Below are positions 11,542-21,505 of a stretch of 64,000 bases of DNA, piece after piece. The notes under the pieces are model-generated. The model did no database searches. It saw nothing but the letters and a program-made list of their open reading frames with translations, and was not told the origin of the DNA. The position numbers and the translations under genes were made by a program. The first letter of the stretch is position 1, and each line of letters starts with the position of its first letter. Source of the stretch: Orbaceae bacterium ESL0721 (GTDB lineage: Bacteria; Pseudomonadota; Gammaproteobacteria; Enterobacterales; Orbaceae); contig JAQTHZ010000001.1 of the NCBI GenBank assembly GCA_029433365.1, forward strand, positions 868,001 to 932,000. The letters are read 5' to 3'.

Positions 11542-12204
11542 ATGCCAACCGATATTCAAGATCTGATCCGATTTAATCATGAGTGGTCAGCAAAAATTGA
11601 AGATGAAGATCCCGACTTTTTTTCCCAACTCTCAAAGGCGCAAAATCCGAAATTTTTATGGATTGGCTGCTCTGACAGTCGCGTTCCTGCCGAGAAATTA
11701 ACCAAACTTGGTCCGGGTGAACTGTTTGTCCATCGAAATGTAGCTAATTTGGTTATCCATACTGATCTCAACTGCCTTTCAGTTGTGCAATATGCAACTG
11801 ACGTCTTAAAGATCGAAGATATTATTGTCTGCGGCCATTTAGATTGTGGCGGTATCCGTGCTGCTGTCGAGAATCCCGATCTTGGTTTAATCAACAACTG
11901 GCTACTACATGTGCGTGATTTGTGGTTTCGCTATAGCTCTCTGCTTGGGGAGTTCCCAGTTGAAAAGCGGATGGATATTTTATGTGAGATTAACGTAATT
12001 GAACAGGTCTATAATTTAGGGCACTCAACCGTTATTCAATCAGCATGGCAACGTGGGCAGAAGGTGAATCTACATGGGTGGGTTTACAGCACCAATAATG
12101 GGCGGATTACCGATCTACAGATCAGCTCTTCTAGTCCTGAAAATCTAGAGATTCACTACCGTGAAGCGATCGCTAATCTGTTAAATCAACACGCAGCAAG
12201 TTGA
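11542..12204 (+). CDS. can: Beta-class carbonic anhydrase
   Basis: Interconverts CO2 and bicarbonate, supplying bicarbonate for carboxylations at ambient CO2. The 220 residues equal the E. coli Can length. Zinc ligands are visible: Cys and Asp in [11 protein letters not shown], and His and Cys in [25 protein letters not shown] and [13 protein letters not shown] are also near-identical to the E. coli enzyme. A Shine-Dalgarno (TAAGGAGCG) precedes the ATG. Its stop codon lies inside the 3' end of the convergent nrdG gene: the coding regions overlap by 19 bp. Confidence 0.97.
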   Translation: MPTDIQDLIRFNHEWSAKIEDEDPDFFSQLSKAQNPKFLWIGCSDSRVPAEKLTKLGPGELFVHRNVANLVIHTDLNCLSVVQYATDVLKIEDIIVCGHLDCGGIRAAVENPDLGLINNWLLHVRDLWFRYSSLLGEFPVEKRMDILCEINVIEQVYNLGHSTVIQSAWQRGQKVNLHGWVYSTNNGRITDLQISSSSPENLEIHYREAIANLLNQHAAS

Positions 12205-12671
12205 TGCATTTTAAACCGGTGGATGATCTGATTACTGCTTCCGCGCCACACCAGTTTAGCATCAGCAAGCTCTTTGACAAATTTGCCATCAATTAAGACA
12301 TCAAGATAGGGTATCACAGCGCGCTGTTCGGTAGTCAGTTCACTCAATTTATAGCCAGTCCAGAGCCAGATATCCTTACCTTCACACTCCGCTTTTACCC
12401 GTTTTACCAACCTTAAAATGGTTGATACATTTTGAGGATGGAGCGGATCGCCACCAGAGAGGGATAGCCCTTGTCGCTTAATCTCCCTATCTTGTAGATC
12501 TGCAATAATCCTATCTTCAAGCTCTTGAGTAAACGGGTGACCAGAGTTGAGTCCCCAAGTGCTCTTATTATAGCAACCAGCGCATTGGTGAACACAGCCA
12601 GAGACAAAAAGGGTACAACGTGTTCCTTCACCATTTACAACATCAACAGGGTAGTAACGGTGATAATTCAT
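12186..12671 (-). CDS. nrdG: Anaerobic ribonucleotide reductase activating enzyme
   Basis: Radical-SAM activase that installs the glycyl radical on NrdD. It is 161 residues (E. coli 154). The N-terminus [16 protein letters not shown] and the CxxxCxxC cluster motif in [12 protein letters not shown] are intact, as is [12 protein letters not shown] chose the ATG at 12671 with Shine-Dalgarno GGAGATC rather than the longer frame from 12710. It follows nrdD by about 100 bp on the same strand and is presumably cotranscribed from the NrdR-controlled promoter. The 3' end overlaps can, transcribed in the opposite direction. Confidence 0.96.
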   Translation of the reverse strand: MNYHRYYPVDVVNGEGTRCTLFVSGCVHQCAGCYNKSTWGLNSGHPFTQELEDRIIADLQDREIKRQGLSLSGGDPLHPQNVSTILRLVKRVKAECEGKDIWLWTGYKLSELTTEQRAVIPYLDVLIDGKFVKELADAKLVWRGSSNQIIHRFKMHQLAAC

Positions 12672-12769
12672 AATGATCTCCTGCCATACTCCTATAATCT
12701 TAGTTCTCAACTATTGCGATAGTAACCACTAACGCAATAGTTGGCATTTACTTAGTCTATGTGTCAATT

Positions 12770-14905
12770 TCACCCAATTTGTCCATTATCCAGATGTTTA
12801 ACGCGCCGTTTCACCTCCTCCTGCTTACCCGCATTGAAAGGGCGCGCATCAGGGCTGCCTAAGTAACCACAGACACGCCGCGTCACCGACACTTTAGCCG
12901 AGTCATGATTACCACAACTTGGGCAGACAAAGCCCTTGCTGGTACAGGAGAACTCGCCAGTATAACCGCACGCATAACACTCATCGATCGGCGTATTGGT
13001 ACCATAGTAGGGGACGCGTCTATAGCTATAGTCCCAAACATCCTCTAATGCTTTGATATTATTTACCATATTTGGGTATTCGCCATAACAGATAAAGCCG
13101 CCATTTGCGATTGCAGGGTACGCTTTTTCAAACTCAATTTTCTCGTAAGGGTTGACCCGTTTCTCTACATCTAAGTGAAAACTGTTGGTGTAGTAGCCTT
13201 TATCAGTCACGCCTTTGATAAGACCAAATTCAGCAGCATCCAAACGACAGAAACGATCGCATAGATTTTCGCTTGGAGTACTATAGAGACTAAAACCATA
13301 ACCTGTCTCATCTTTCCATTGATCGACCGCTTTACGTAGATGGCTAACAATCGCAACCCCTTTGGCTCGCAAAATATCACTATCAAATGGATGGGTCTGA
13401 TTACCGTAAAGCGCATTTAATGTCTCATGAATACCGATATAGCCGAGCGAGATTGAGGCGCGTCCATTACGGAAGATCTCAATAACACTCTCATCCTCTT
13501 TCAAACGTACACCACACGCCCCCTCCATATAGAGTATCGGCGCAACGCGTGCTTTAACGTCTTCTAAACGGGCGATCCGCGTCATTAACGCTTTTTTACA
13601 GAGCGTTAAACGCTCATCTAACAGCGCCCAAAATTTTGCCTCATCGCCTTTAGCTTCAAGCGCAATGCGGGGTAAATTTAAACTGATTACCCCTAAATTA
13701 TTCCGTCCATCATGGATCTGTCTGCCATCCTCTTCATAGACTCCCAAAAAGCTGCGACACCCCATTGGCGTCTTAAACGATCCGGTAATATCTACCACTT
13801 TGTCATAGTTTAAGATGTCAGGGTACATGCGGCGACTCGCACAGGTTAACGCTAACTGTTTAATATCATAGTTGGGATCTTGCGGTTTATGATTGACGCC
13901 ATCTTTGATCGCAAAGACCAATTTCGGGAATATCGCCGTTTTGTGATTTTTGCCCAATCCATTAATACGGATCTGTAAAATTGACTCCTGAATCAGCCGT
14001 GACTCCCAGCTTGTCCCTAAACCAAAACCAAAGGTGACAAAAGGGGTTTGACCATTGGCAGTGTGTAGCGTATTGACCTCATACTCGAGCGACTGAAAGG
14101 CATCATGACACTCTTTTTTGGTGCGCTCTTCTGCATAGGCCTCTGGATTTGGGATCTGCCACTCTTTGGCCACTTTTTTATGTTTTTGATAGCTAATCGT
14201 CACATATTTTGCCAGCACCTCATCAATGCGATTAATGGTGGTACCACCATAAATATGGCTTGCAACTTGAGCAATAATTTGGGCAGTGACAGCAGTTGCG
14301 GTTGCGATTGATTTGGGAGGCTCTATCTCGGCATTACCCATCTTAAAACCATTAGTTAACATCCCGTCAAGGTCAATTAACATACAGTTAAACATCGGGA
14401 AAAATGGGGCATAATCTAAATCATGGTAGTGAATCTCGCCACGATCATGCGCAGTTGAGATCTCTTGCGGTAAAATATACTGCTTTGCATAATGGCGAGC
14501 TACAATTCCGGCAAGCAGATCACGCTGCGTTGGAATCACTTTGCTATCTTTATTGGCGTTTTCATTCAAAATCGCTACATCACTCTGCTCAATAAGCCCG
14601 CGGATATCTTGATTTAGGCGGCTACGTGCTTCACGGGCGCGATCACGATCATGCCGGTACTCAATATATTTACGCGCCAACTTTTTATAAGGACCAGCCA
14701 TTAACTGATTCTCTACCTTAGTTTGGATCTCATTAATATCGATACGATCGCTATCGCCTAACTCATTAGCAACCGCGCTCGCAACTAAAAGCGGGTAATC
14801 GGAATCATCAATATTTGCAGCTTTTGCTGCCTTCAACACTGCATCTCTTATACGATCAGCATTAAAAACAGTTTGGCAACCATCACGTTTAATCACAATT
14901 GGCAT
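12770..14905 (-). CDS. nrdD: Anaerobic class III ribonucleoside-triphosphate reductase
   Basis: Reduces ribonucleoside triphosphates to deoxyribonucleotides without oxygen. The 711 residues match E. coli (712). The N-terminal ATP-cone begins MPIVIKRDGCQTVFNADRI. The zinc-binding cysteines CYACGYTG and CPSCGNH are near residue 645, and the glycyl-radical motif VCGYLGSPDARPFN is at the C-terminus. Ribosome site AAGGAAGAG precedes the ATG. The upstream region has two NrdR boxes, so expression should respond to dATP/ATP-loaded NrdR. Together with nrdG this shows the organism can make DNA anaerobically. Confidence 0.98.
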   Translation of the reverse strand: MPIVIKRDGCQTVFNADRIRDAVLKAAKAANIDDSDYPLLVASAVANELGDSDRIDINEIQTKVENQLMAGPYKKLARKYIEYRHDRDRAREARSRLNQDIRGLIEQSDVAILNENANKDSKVIPTQRDLLAGIVARHYAKQYILPQEISTAHDRGEIHYHDLDYAPFFPMFNCMLIDLDGMLTNGFKMGNAEIEPPKSIATATAVTAQIIAQVASHIYGGTTINRIDEVLAKYVTISYQKHKKVAKEWQIPNPEAYAEERTKKECHDAFQSLEYEVNTLHTANGQTPFVTFGFGLGTSWESRLIQESILQIRINGLGKNHKTAIFPKLVFAIKDGVNHKPQDPNYDIKQLALTCASRRMYPDILNYDKVVDITGSFKTPMGCRSFLGVYEEDGRQIHDGRNNLGVISLNLPRIALEAKGDEAKFWALLDERLTLCKKALMTRIARLEDVKARVAPILYMEGACGVRLKEDESVIEIFRNGRASISLGYIGIHETLNALYGNQTHPFDSDILRAKGVAIVSHLRKAVDQWKDETGYGFSLYSTPSENLCDRFCRLDAAEFGLIKGVTDKGYYTNSFHLDVEKRVNPYEKIEFEKAYPAIANGGFICYGEYPNMVNNIKALEDVWDYSYRRVPYYGTNTPIDECYACGYTGEFSCTSKGFVCPSCGNHDSAKVSVTRRVCGYLGSPDARPFNAGKQEEVKRRVKHLDNGQIG

Positions 14906-15039
14906 AATCTCTTCCTTTATTATCTCAAGCTTAAAACCACTGTTGATAACCTAAGTTATATAACCACAAGCCCCAATTAAATAGCGGTCAACTTATGTTG
15001 ACTCTTTAAACTAGTCATCTTAAAGTTCTTATTACTTAA

Positions 15040-15055
15040 ACACTATATATTGTGT
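15040..15055. promoter_or_regulatory. NrdR box 1
   Basis: ACACTATATATTGTGT, a perfect match to the palindromic NrdR consensus, about 135 bp upstream of the nrdD start. Its centre is 31 bp (three helical turns) from box 2, the normal tandem arrangement. Confidence 0.9.
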
Positions 15056-15070
15056 TTTTTAAAAAAGTAT

Positions 15071-15086
15071 ACACCACATATTGTGC
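15071..15086. promoter_or_regulatory. NrdR box 2
   Basis: ACACCACATATTGTGC, the weaker partner of box 1, with the conserved outer ACAC and TTGTG halves. The two boxes should cooperatively bind the NrdR repressor in front of nrdD-nrdG. Confidence 0.85.
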
Positions 15087-15286
15087 TTGTTAAATGATTT
15101 TTGTGAAAAAATATAGAGTGATTTACAACCGATTTAAGGTTTGAATTGAGCGATATTCTAACGATTCGTGGCTATTTTCAGATTAAAAATAGTAAAATGA
15201 GGGGGCAAAAAAAGCATTAATTAAGAGGCTCAACGGTTAAAATCACTAATAACAATAGATCTAATTATTGATTGAGATGGGTATAA

Positions 15287-15445
15287 AGCCTAAAACATAT
15301 TTGCACTTAATTTTAGGATTAACAGATTAGTTCTGCTTTTTTAAACACTATTTTGCACATCTGTTTTAGGGTTAAATGTTTTTAAGATTCATTGTTTTTA
15401 TGGTAAATGTTTTAGGATTGAGGGTGGTGATTTGCTTTAGGGTTT
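15287..15445. repeat. Cluster of exact and degenerate uptake-like words
   Basis: Contains one exact TGTTTTAGGG (15362-15371, followed by TTAAA) and near-matches: a reversed CCTAAAACAT near 15287, TTTTAGGATTAA near 15311, TGTTTTAGGATT near 15406 and CTTTAGGGTTTA near 15435. This is the densest patch of the motif in the window and is non-coding. Confidence 0.65.
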
Positions 15446-15463
15446 ATAGTCAATTTTGAAAAA

Positions 15464-15492
15464 GGTAAAAAAATGCGGAGGCTAAGCTCCGC
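15464..15492 (-). terminator. Rho-independent terminator of gnd
   Basis: On the minus strand GCGGAG-CTTAGC-CTCCGC forms a GC-rich 6-bp stem (15475-15492), followed immediately by ATTTTTTT. It lies about 100 bp past the gnd stop. Confidence 0.85.
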
Positions 15493-15589
15493 TTTCTGAT
15501 CTAAAACCGTATTTAAAACCCAGTTAAATAACTTTTTAATTAACTGTTATTTAAATAATAGATAAATAACTGTTTAAACGGTGTTTAAA

Positions 15590-17005
15590 TTACTTTTTTA
15601 CACTCATCCAATCAGTATGGAAAATACCCTCTTTATCGAGGCGTTTATAAGTGTGTGCACCAAAGTAGTCACGCTGTGCCTGAATTAAGTTAGCCGGCAA
15701 CACTTCAGAGCGGTAGCTATCATAGTAGGTGATTGCAGCTGATAATGTTGGAACTGGGATACCAGATTGCACCGCAAGTGAGACCACATCACGTAGTGAT
15801 TGTTGATACGCTTCGACTGTCTTTTTGAAATATGGTGTTAACAGCAGATTAACCACATCACTGTTTTCACTATAGGCATCTGTTATCTTCTGTAGGAACT
15901 GGGCACGAATGATACAACCTGCTCTAAATATTTTGGCAATCTCACCATAGTTAAGATTCCAATTATACTGCTTTGAGGCTGCTTTGAGTTGAGAGAACCC
16001 TTGCGCATAAGAGATGATTTTACCCATATAGAGCGCTTTTCGAACTTTCTCAATTAACGCAAGTTTATCACCGGTATAAGGTGTCTGTTTAGGTCCTTGT
16101 AACACTTTTGATGCAGCAACACGTTGATCTTTAAGTGCAGAGATATAACGAGCAAATACAGATTCTGTAATTAACGATAGCGGTTCACCCAGATCTAACG
16201 AGCTTTGGCTCGTCCATTTACCGGTACCTTTATTGCCTGCGGCATCTAAAATATGGTCAATTAAATAGTCGCCAGATTCATCTTTATATTTAAAGATATC
16301 GGCGGTAATTTCGATTAAATAACTATCTAATTCGCCCTTATTCCACTCAGTAAATACATCGGCAAGTTCAGCATTAGTAAGACCAGCAATATGTTTAAGT
16401 ACTGCATAGCTCTCAGCAATAAGTTGCATATCACCATACTCAATGCCGTTATGTACCATTTTGACATAGTGACCAGCACCATCAGGACCGATATAGGCAA
16501 CACAAGGTTCACCATCTGCTTTGGCAGCAATTTTTTCTAAAATCGGCGCCACTAATTGATACGCCTCTCTTTGACCACCCGGCATAATTGATGGCCCTTT
16601 TAAAGCACCCTCTTCACCACCAGAGACACCAGTACCAATAAAGTTAAAACCTTTATCAGAGAGCATCTTATTACGACGAATCGTATCTTCAAAATAGGCA
16701 TTACCACCATCAATAATGATGTCGCCTTTATCAAGGAGTGGAGTAAGTTCATCAATAACTGCATCGGTACCTTTACCAGCTTGAACCATAATTAAAATTC
16801 GGCGTGGTTTTTCAAGCGAATTAACAAACTCTTCAATTGAAAAATAGGGAACTAAATTTTTATCGCTATGTTCTGCGATGACCTCTTCGGTCTTCTCTTT
16901 AGAACGATTATAGATAGAGACAGAAAAGCCGCGACTTTCAATATTAAGCGCTAAATTGCGACCCATAACCGCCATGCCAATGACACCAATTTGTTGTGTA
17001 GACAT
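15590..17005 (-). CDS. gnd: 6-phosphogluconate dehydrogenase, decarboxylating
   Basis: Oxidative pentose-phosphate pathway: converts 6-phosphogluconate to ribulose 5-phosphate, CO2 and NADPH. The 471 residues are near the E. coli length (468). The NADP-binding motif [20 protein letters not shown] is at the start. [12 protein letters not shown] and [20 protein letters not shown] (substrate site) follow, and [12 protein letters not shown] contains the catalytic region. Shine-Dalgarno AAGGAGCTTAATC precedes the ATG. In many enterics gnd adjoins the O-antigen cluster; here it is about 7 kb from it, with murA, cbrA-can and nrdDG between. Confidence 0.98.
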   Translation of the reverse strand: MSTQQIGVIGMAVMGRNLALNIESRGFSVSIYNRSKEKTEEVIAEHSDKNLVPYFSIEEFVNSLEKPRRILIMVQAGKGTDAVIDELTPLLDKGDIIIDGGNAYFEDTIRRNKMLSDKGFNFIGTGVSGGEEGALKGPSIMPGGQREAYQLVAPILEKIAAKADGEPCVAYIGPDGAGHYVKMVHNGIEYGDMQLIAESYAVLKHIAGLTNAELADVFTEWNKGELDSYLIEITADIFKYKDESGDYLIDHILDAAGNKGTGKWTSQSSLDLGEPLSLITESVFARYISALKDQRVAASKVLQGPKQTPYTGDKLALIEKVRKALYMGKIISYAQGFSQLKAASKQYNWNLNYGEIAKIFRAGCIIRAQFLQKITDAYSENSDVVNLLLTPYFKKTVEAYQQSLRDVVSLAVQSGIPVPTLSAAITYYDSYRSEVLPANLIQAQRDYFGAHTYKRLDKEGIFHTDWMSVKK

Positions 17006-17142
17006 GATTAAGCTCCTTTATAATTTTTTTGCTACATTTCTTGTAATTATTTCTGCCGATATCTATCGACGCGAAAAGCGTATAAAAGGGTAAATTTTCA
17101 CCCCTCTATGTTTAAATTAGTTTGATCAAAATCTATTTAGGA

Positions 17143-18405
17143 CTATGACCGTTTCATCATCTCGAAAAACTCTTCATTGGTTTTCGTCATTGCCAGTTTA
17201 TCAATTAAGAACTCCATAGCATCAACTTCACCCATTGGGTTGAGAATTTTACGTAAGATCCACATTTTTTGTAACTCATCAGGCGAGGTCATCAGATCCT
17301 CTTTACGGGTACCAGAGCGGTTAAAGTCAATAGCAGGGAAGACGCGGCGTTCAGCAATTTTACGCGACAGGTGTACTTCCATATTACCGGTACCTTTAAA
17401 CTCTTCATAAATGACTTCGTCCATTTTCGAACCGGTATCAATCAATGCGGTAGCAATAATAGTTAAACTACCACCCTCTTCAACATTACGTGCGGCACCA
17501 AAAAAGCGTTTTGGACGATGTAGTGCATTGGCATCAACACCACCAGTTAACACTTTACCTGATGACGGTACAACCGTATTATAGGCACGCGCTAGACGAG
17601 TAATTGAATCTAGCAGAATAATGACATCTTTTTTATGTTCAACTAACCGTTTAGCACGCTCAATTACCATCTCTGCAACTTGGACATGCCTAATTGCTGG
17701 TTCATCAAAGGTAGACGCCACCACTTCACCTTTAACGAGTCGCTGCATCTCGGTCACCTCTTCTGGTCGCTCATCAATCATCAGTACGACCAGTTCACAC
17801 TCAGGGTGATTAACTGCTAAACTCTGCGCAATATTCTGTAATAACATTGTCTTACCCGCTTTTGGCGGTGCCACAATCAAACCACGTTGACCCTTACCAA
17901 TTGGCGAAGCTAAATCTAATACACGGGCAGTGAGATCTTCTGTAGAGCCATTACCACGCTCCATGCGTAAACGGGAATTTGGGTGTAGAGGAGTTAAATT
18001 TTCAAAGAGGATCTTATTGCGGGCATCTTCAGGTTTATCATGGTTAACTTCATTTACTTTAAGAAGAGCAAAGTACCTTTCTCCCTCTTTAGGGGGGCGA
18101 ATTTTACCAGCTATGGTATCGCCAGTACGTAAATTAAAACGTCTAATTTGACTTGGAGAGACATAAATATCATCAGGACCAGCAAGGTAAGAGCTGTCGG
18201 CAGAACGCAAAAAGCCGAAGCCATCTTGCAAAATTTCAATAACACCATCACCAAAAATATCTTCTCCACTTTTGGCATGCTGTTTTAGGATTGCGAAAAT
18301 AATATCTTGTTTTCTAAGACGGGCGAGATTCTCAAGCCCCATTGTTTTTTCACCAAGCGCGACAAGCTCGGAGACAGGTGTATTTTTGAGTTCAGTTAGA
18401 TTCAT
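17143..18405 (-). CDS. rho: Transcription termination factor Rho
   Basis: Hexameric RNA helicase that ends transcription at unstructured C-rich RNA. At 420 residues it matches E. coli (419). The start [19 protein letters not shown], the RNA-binding domain with [25 protein letters not shown] (quoted in part), the Walker [15 protein letters not shown] near residue 180 and the Walker [13 protein letters not shown] are all intact. The order trxA then rho on one strand with rhlB divergent is the same as in E. coli. The roughly 350 bp between trxA and rho is the expected place for a regulatory leader. Confidence 0.98.
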   Translation of the reverse strand: MNLTELKNTPVSELVALGEKTMGLENLARLRKQDIIFAILKQHAKSGEDIFGDGVIEILQDGFGFLRSADSSYLAGPDDIYVSPSQIRRFNLRTGDTIAGKIRPPKEGERYFALLKVNEVNHDKPEDARNKILFENLTPLHPNSRLRMERGNGSTEDLTARVLDLASPIGKGQRGLIVAPPKAGKTMLLQNIAQSLAVNHPECELVVLMIDERPEEVTEMQRLVKGEVVASTFDEPAIRHVQVAEMVIERAKRLVEHKKDVIILLDSITRLARAYNTVVPSSGKVLTGGVDANALHRPKRFFGAARNVEEGGSLTIIATALIDTGSKMDEVIYEEFKGTGNMEVHLSRKIAERRVFPAIDFNRSGTRKEDLMTSPDELQKMWILRKILNPMGEVDAMEFLIDKLAMTKTNEEFFEMMKRS

Positions 18406-18751
18406 AATTTTAAAAAATTCTTGAGGATAAAATTGATATGGTCACAATTCAGTGTATGTATAATTAGTGAAACTTAAGTTAGATCACTCTCCAAGTATAG
18501 CTACTGTTCATATAACTACTGTTCAATAGTATCTAATGGCTTAATTCAATCAAAAAACTTATTTTTATGAGAATAGAATTTTTAACACTTTAATTCAACA
18601 ATATTTATTTTTCATAAATATGTAACAACAAGAGAGGGGTCTGAATAAGACTAAAACAATGTACACCAAAAAAAAGACAATGTCTACATATAGAGAGAGT
18701 GATAATTTAATCTTATTCCGCTAACCAAAGTTAGCAGAATAAAACTAGCAG
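18406..18751. other. rho upstream leader region
   Basis: About 350 bp, AT-rich, between trxA and rho. It contains the trxA hairpin at 18713-18742. In E. coli this interval carries the Rho-autoregulated leader. I see no convincing leader peptide or further structure. Confidence 0.5.
18713..18742 (-). terminator. Hairpin downstream of trxA
   Basis: Minus-strand TTATTCTGCTAAC pairs with GTTAGCGGAATAA (13 bp, one G-U pair) around a TTTG loop, 10 bp past the trxA stop. The downstream T-tract is weak (GATTAAATT), so termination may be partial and allow read-through into rho. Confidence 0.65.
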
Positions 18752-19078
18752 CTACAATTTTGCATCAATAAATGCTTTTAATTGTGCTTTAGAGAGGGCA
18801 CCAACTTGTGTTGCGGCAACTGAACCATTTTTAAAGATAAGTAAAGTTGGGATACCACGAATACCAAATTTAGGGGAGATAGAGGGGTGTTCTTCGACAT
18901 TTAATTTTGCAATAACAATTTTATCACTATACTCTTGTGCTATCTCTTCCAAAATAGGAGCGACCATTTTACAAGGCCCACACCATGCTGCCCAAAAATC
19001 AACCAATACTGGTTTGTCTGACTCTTTCGTCACTTTATCAAATGTTGCTTCCGTAAGCGTAACAATATTATTACTCAT
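18752..19078 (-). CDS. trxA: Thioredoxin 1
   Basis: Cytoplasmic dithiol reductant for ribonucleotide reductase, methionine sulfoxide reductase and other targets. It is 108 residues (E. coli 109). The active site WCGPCK lies in [16 protein letters not shown] near residue 32, and the cis-proline loop [12 protein letters not shown] is present. I chose the ATG at 19078 ([11 protein letters not shown]) with Shine-Dalgarno TTGGAGATAAC; the longer frame from 19138 adds unconserved residues. Divergent from rhlB across a roughly 200-bp shared promoter region. Confidence 0.97.
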   Translation of the reverse strand: MSNNIVTLTEATFDKVTKESDKPVLVDFWAAWCGPCKMVAPILEEIAQEYSDKIVIAKLNVEEHPSISPKFGIRGIPTLLIFKNGSVAATQVGALSKAQLKAFIDAKL

Positions 19079-19276
19079 ATTAGTTATCTCCAAAAAATTA
19101 AATTTACCACTAACCGATATTAAACCCAATGCTAACACGATGAGATATTATGGCATTTTACATTAACCAGCTAGCAATAATTTTAATAGGATATAATTAT
19201 TACTGCTGTGATGGCTGTTATTATGTTACAATCTATACCATCAATAACTCCATCTTAGATTAGCACTTTACCTAGT

Positions 19277-20506
19277 ATGATACAATCTTATCTAACCGAG
19301 ACAAAATTCAGCCAATTCCCGCTCCATCCATTGGTTCTTAATGCACTTGAACTAAAAGGCTTTGACTATTGCACGCCAATTCAAGCAAAATCATTACCAC
19401 TGACCATTCAAGGGGTAGATATTGCAGGTCAAGGTCAGACAGGTACTGGGAAGACCATGGCTTTTTTGGCCGCAACATTTAACTATCTCCTCACTCAAGA
19501 TCCCCTTCCTGATCATAGATTAAATCAACCACGCGCAATCATCATAGCTCCTACTCGTGAGCTAGTAATACAGATCCACCATGATGCGCAAACGCTATCA
19601 GAAGTTACTGGCATAAAATTGGGTTTAGCATTTGGTGGTGATGGTTATGATAAACAGCTAAAAACATTGTCAGCTGGGGTTGATATCTTAGTTGCCACAA
19701 CCGGTCGACTAATTGATTATGCTAAACAGAACTATATCAATTTAGAATCTATTCAAGTTGTTGTCTTAGATGAAGCAGATCGCATGTTTGATCTCGGATT
19801 TATCCGTGATGTGCGTTGGATTTTTAAACATATGACGCCACCAGAAAAGAGGTTAACGATGCTCTTCTCTGCAACATTAACCCATAATGTTCGGGAACTA
19901 GCTTTTGAATATATGAATAATCCAAACTATGTTGAAGTTGAACCGGAACAGAAGATTGGTCACCGTATAACAGAGGAGCTATTCTTCCCCTCTAATGAAG
20001 ATAAACTACCACTACTTCAGACCCTAATTGAGGAGGAGTGGCCCGACCGTGCGATCATATTTGCCAATACTAAAGTGACCTGTGAACGCATCTGGCGAGC
20101 GCTAATGGCTGATGGTCACCGCGTTGGTCTCCTTACTGGTGATATTGCACAGAAGAAGAGATTATCAATCTTAGAGCAATTTACTGAAGGGAATTTAGAT
20201 ATTCTAGTCGCAACCGATGTCGCAGCTCGTGGATTACATATTCCAGATGTGACACATGTCTTTAACTATGATCTCCCTGATGATTGTGATGATTATCGGC
20301 ACCGAATCGGCAGAACTGGGCGTGCTGGTGCTGGCGGTTACTCAATTTCGTTAGCATGTGAACGGTACTCACAAAATCTTCCGGCAATTGAGAAAGCGAT
20401 CGATCACACGATTCCTGTTAGCCAATATGATGCCTCTGCCCTACTACGTGATCTTCCAGCGCCAAAACCATTCAAGCGCCCTATGCGTAAACGTTCACGA
20501 ACTTAA
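19277..20506 (+). CDS. rhlB: DEAD-box RNA helicase RhlB
   Basis: ATP-dependent RNA helicase of the RNA degradosome. At 409 residues it is slightly shorter than E. coli RhlB (421), the loss being in the C-terminal tail, which is still basic ([13 protein letters not shown]). The Q motif [14 protein letters not shown], Walker [36 protein letters not shown] and the [10 protein letters not shown] motif are all intact. The N-terminus [20 protein letters not shown] aligns with RhlB rather than RhlE or SrmB. A strong terminator follows. Confidence 0.95.
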   Translation: MIQSYLTETKFSQFPLHPLVLNALELKGFDYCTPIQAKSLPLTIQGVDIAGQGQTGTGKTMAFLAATFNYLLTQDPLPDHRLNQPRAIIIAPTRELVIQIHHDAQTLSEVTGIKLGLAFGGDGYDKQLKTLSAGVDILVATTGRLIDYAKQNYINLESIQVVVLDEADRMFDLGFIRDVRWIFKHMTPPEKRLTMLFSATLTHNVRELAFEYMNNPNYVEVEPEQKIGHRITEELFFPSNEDKLPLLQTLIEEEWPDRAIIFANTKVTCERIWRALMADGHRVGLLTGDIAQKKRLSILEQFTEGNLDILVATDVAARGLHIPDVTHVFNYDLPDDCDDYRHRIGRTGRAGAGGYSISLACERYSQNLPAIEKAIDHTIPVSQYDASALLRDLPAPKPFKRPMRKRSRT

Positions 20507-20547
20507 TTTATTGATCGTTTAGATAATATAGATATATCTTTTTATTG

Positions 20548-20576
20548 AACTCTCCTTTAATTTGGAGAGTTTTTTT
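20548..20576 (+). terminator. Rho-independent terminator of rhlB
   Basis: AACTCTCC pairs with GGAGAGTT around an 8-nt loop, followed by TTTTT. It is 42 bp after the rhlB stop and upstream of the convergent tfoX 3' end. Confidence 0.9.
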
Positions 20577-20634
20577 AAAAAGAAACGTCATTTCTTATAC
20601 AGACGATTAATTATCAAAGCTCTATAAACGGCAC

Positions 20635-21237
20635 TTAATCTTTATATTGTTGATAAGTTAATGCGATCTCCTGTTTAGTCTCTTTTGATAATGTTGCCAC
20701 ATGCCGCCTGTGAAAAGCACCAAAAAGAGCAAATAGTAGATTATCCGAGATACCCTTTTTATATCTCTTAAGCCTCACAAATGACTCCAAATAACCGACC
20801 GTTTCAAATGTGGTTATATTATTAATACCAACACAAAATAGTAATCGCTCTAATGAGAGAGTTATATTAGGTAATGTCTTAATGCGTAACTCATTTTCTC
20901 TATTTTTATCTTTTTTATCCTCACAAGCACACGCAATAACCATATTAATCACCGAATAGAGTTTAGGGCGATCATCTAAAAGTTGACTATTTACTTGATA
21001 GTAGTCGAGCAGTTTTATTGTGGCGCCAGTAGGTAGCGAGAGTGGCTGCATCTCTTTTGCAATAAAGAGCTCACGATAAGATGCATGTCCGCGCAGGTAG
21101 AAGTGTGACTCATTTATCCAACCAAATATGGTCTTTTCACTATAAATAGTATAACCACCAAAAAATGTTTTTATCGATACCTCTTTAAATTCAGTAGAAA
21201 ATTCATCCATTAATTTACGTGCTAATCTAGACTTCAT
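20635..21237 (-). CDS. tfoX: TfoX/Sxy competence regulator
   Basis: A 200-residue two-domain TfoX/Sxy protein. The N-terminal domain is recognisable from TFFGGYTIYSEKTIFGWI and FYLRGHASYR. The C-terminal domain is recognisable from LRIKTLPNITLSLERLLFCVGINNITTFETVGYLE (quoted in part), matching the KDLPNMSFHLETLLGEVGI region of E. coli Sxy. In Haemophilus and E. coli this protein works with CRP at CRP-S promoters to switch on DNA-uptake and type IV pilus genes. A CRP-S-like site lies 115 bp upstream of its start, which would allow the positive autoregulation known for E. coli sxy. It is convergent with rhlB and divergent from an orphan secreted protein. Confidence 0.85.
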   Translation of the reverse strand: MKSRLARKLMDEFSTEFKEVSIKTFFGGYTIYSEKTIFGWINESHFYLRGHASYRELFIAKEMQPLSLPTGATIKLLDYYQVNSQLLDDRPKLYSVINMVIACACEDKKDKNRENELRIKTLPNITLSLERLLFCVGINNITTFETVGYLESFVRLKRYKKGISDNLLFALFGAFHRRHVATLSKETKQEIALTYQQYKD

Positions 21238-21348
21238 AATTTATACTCACCTTTTTATTATTTAATAGCATAATCTTAATAACTTACTTGTCGATAAATT
21301 AGCTTAAATTAATTAAATTTGAAATTATTTTTAATAACGAATTAAAAT

Positions 21349-21370
21349 TTATGCGATCTTGGTTCCAAAA
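21349..21370. promoter_or_regulatory. Candidate CRP-S site
   Basis: TTATGCGATCTTGGTTCCAAAA. The left half has the CRP-S signature TGCGA (CRP-N sites have TGTGA), then six bases, then TTCCA, which keeps T, C and A of the ideal TCGCA, with flanking A-runs. It sits between tfoX and the divergent secreted-protein gene and could serve either or both. Confidence 0.55.
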
Positions 21371-21505
21371 GGTGGTGTAAAATTGTGCTTTTTTATTGTG
21401 ATGATGAGAAATAAAAATGTATTAACATTGTTATTTGATAACAATAATTATACAATTCTGACCAAATTATACGAAAAAATAACTCTTAAAAACATTGACT
21501 AAAAT

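Larger units (their letters stand above)
14906..15589. other. Intergenic region nrdD / gnd
   Basis: About 680 bp without a gene. From nrdD outward it holds two NrdR boxes (15040-15086), then an AT-rich stretch with a cluster of exact and degenerate TGTTTTAGGG words (15287-15445), then the gnd terminator (15464-15492), and finally AT-rich partial repeats of GTTTAAA/TAAATAA words next to the gnd stop. No ORF here looks real. Confidence 0.7.
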
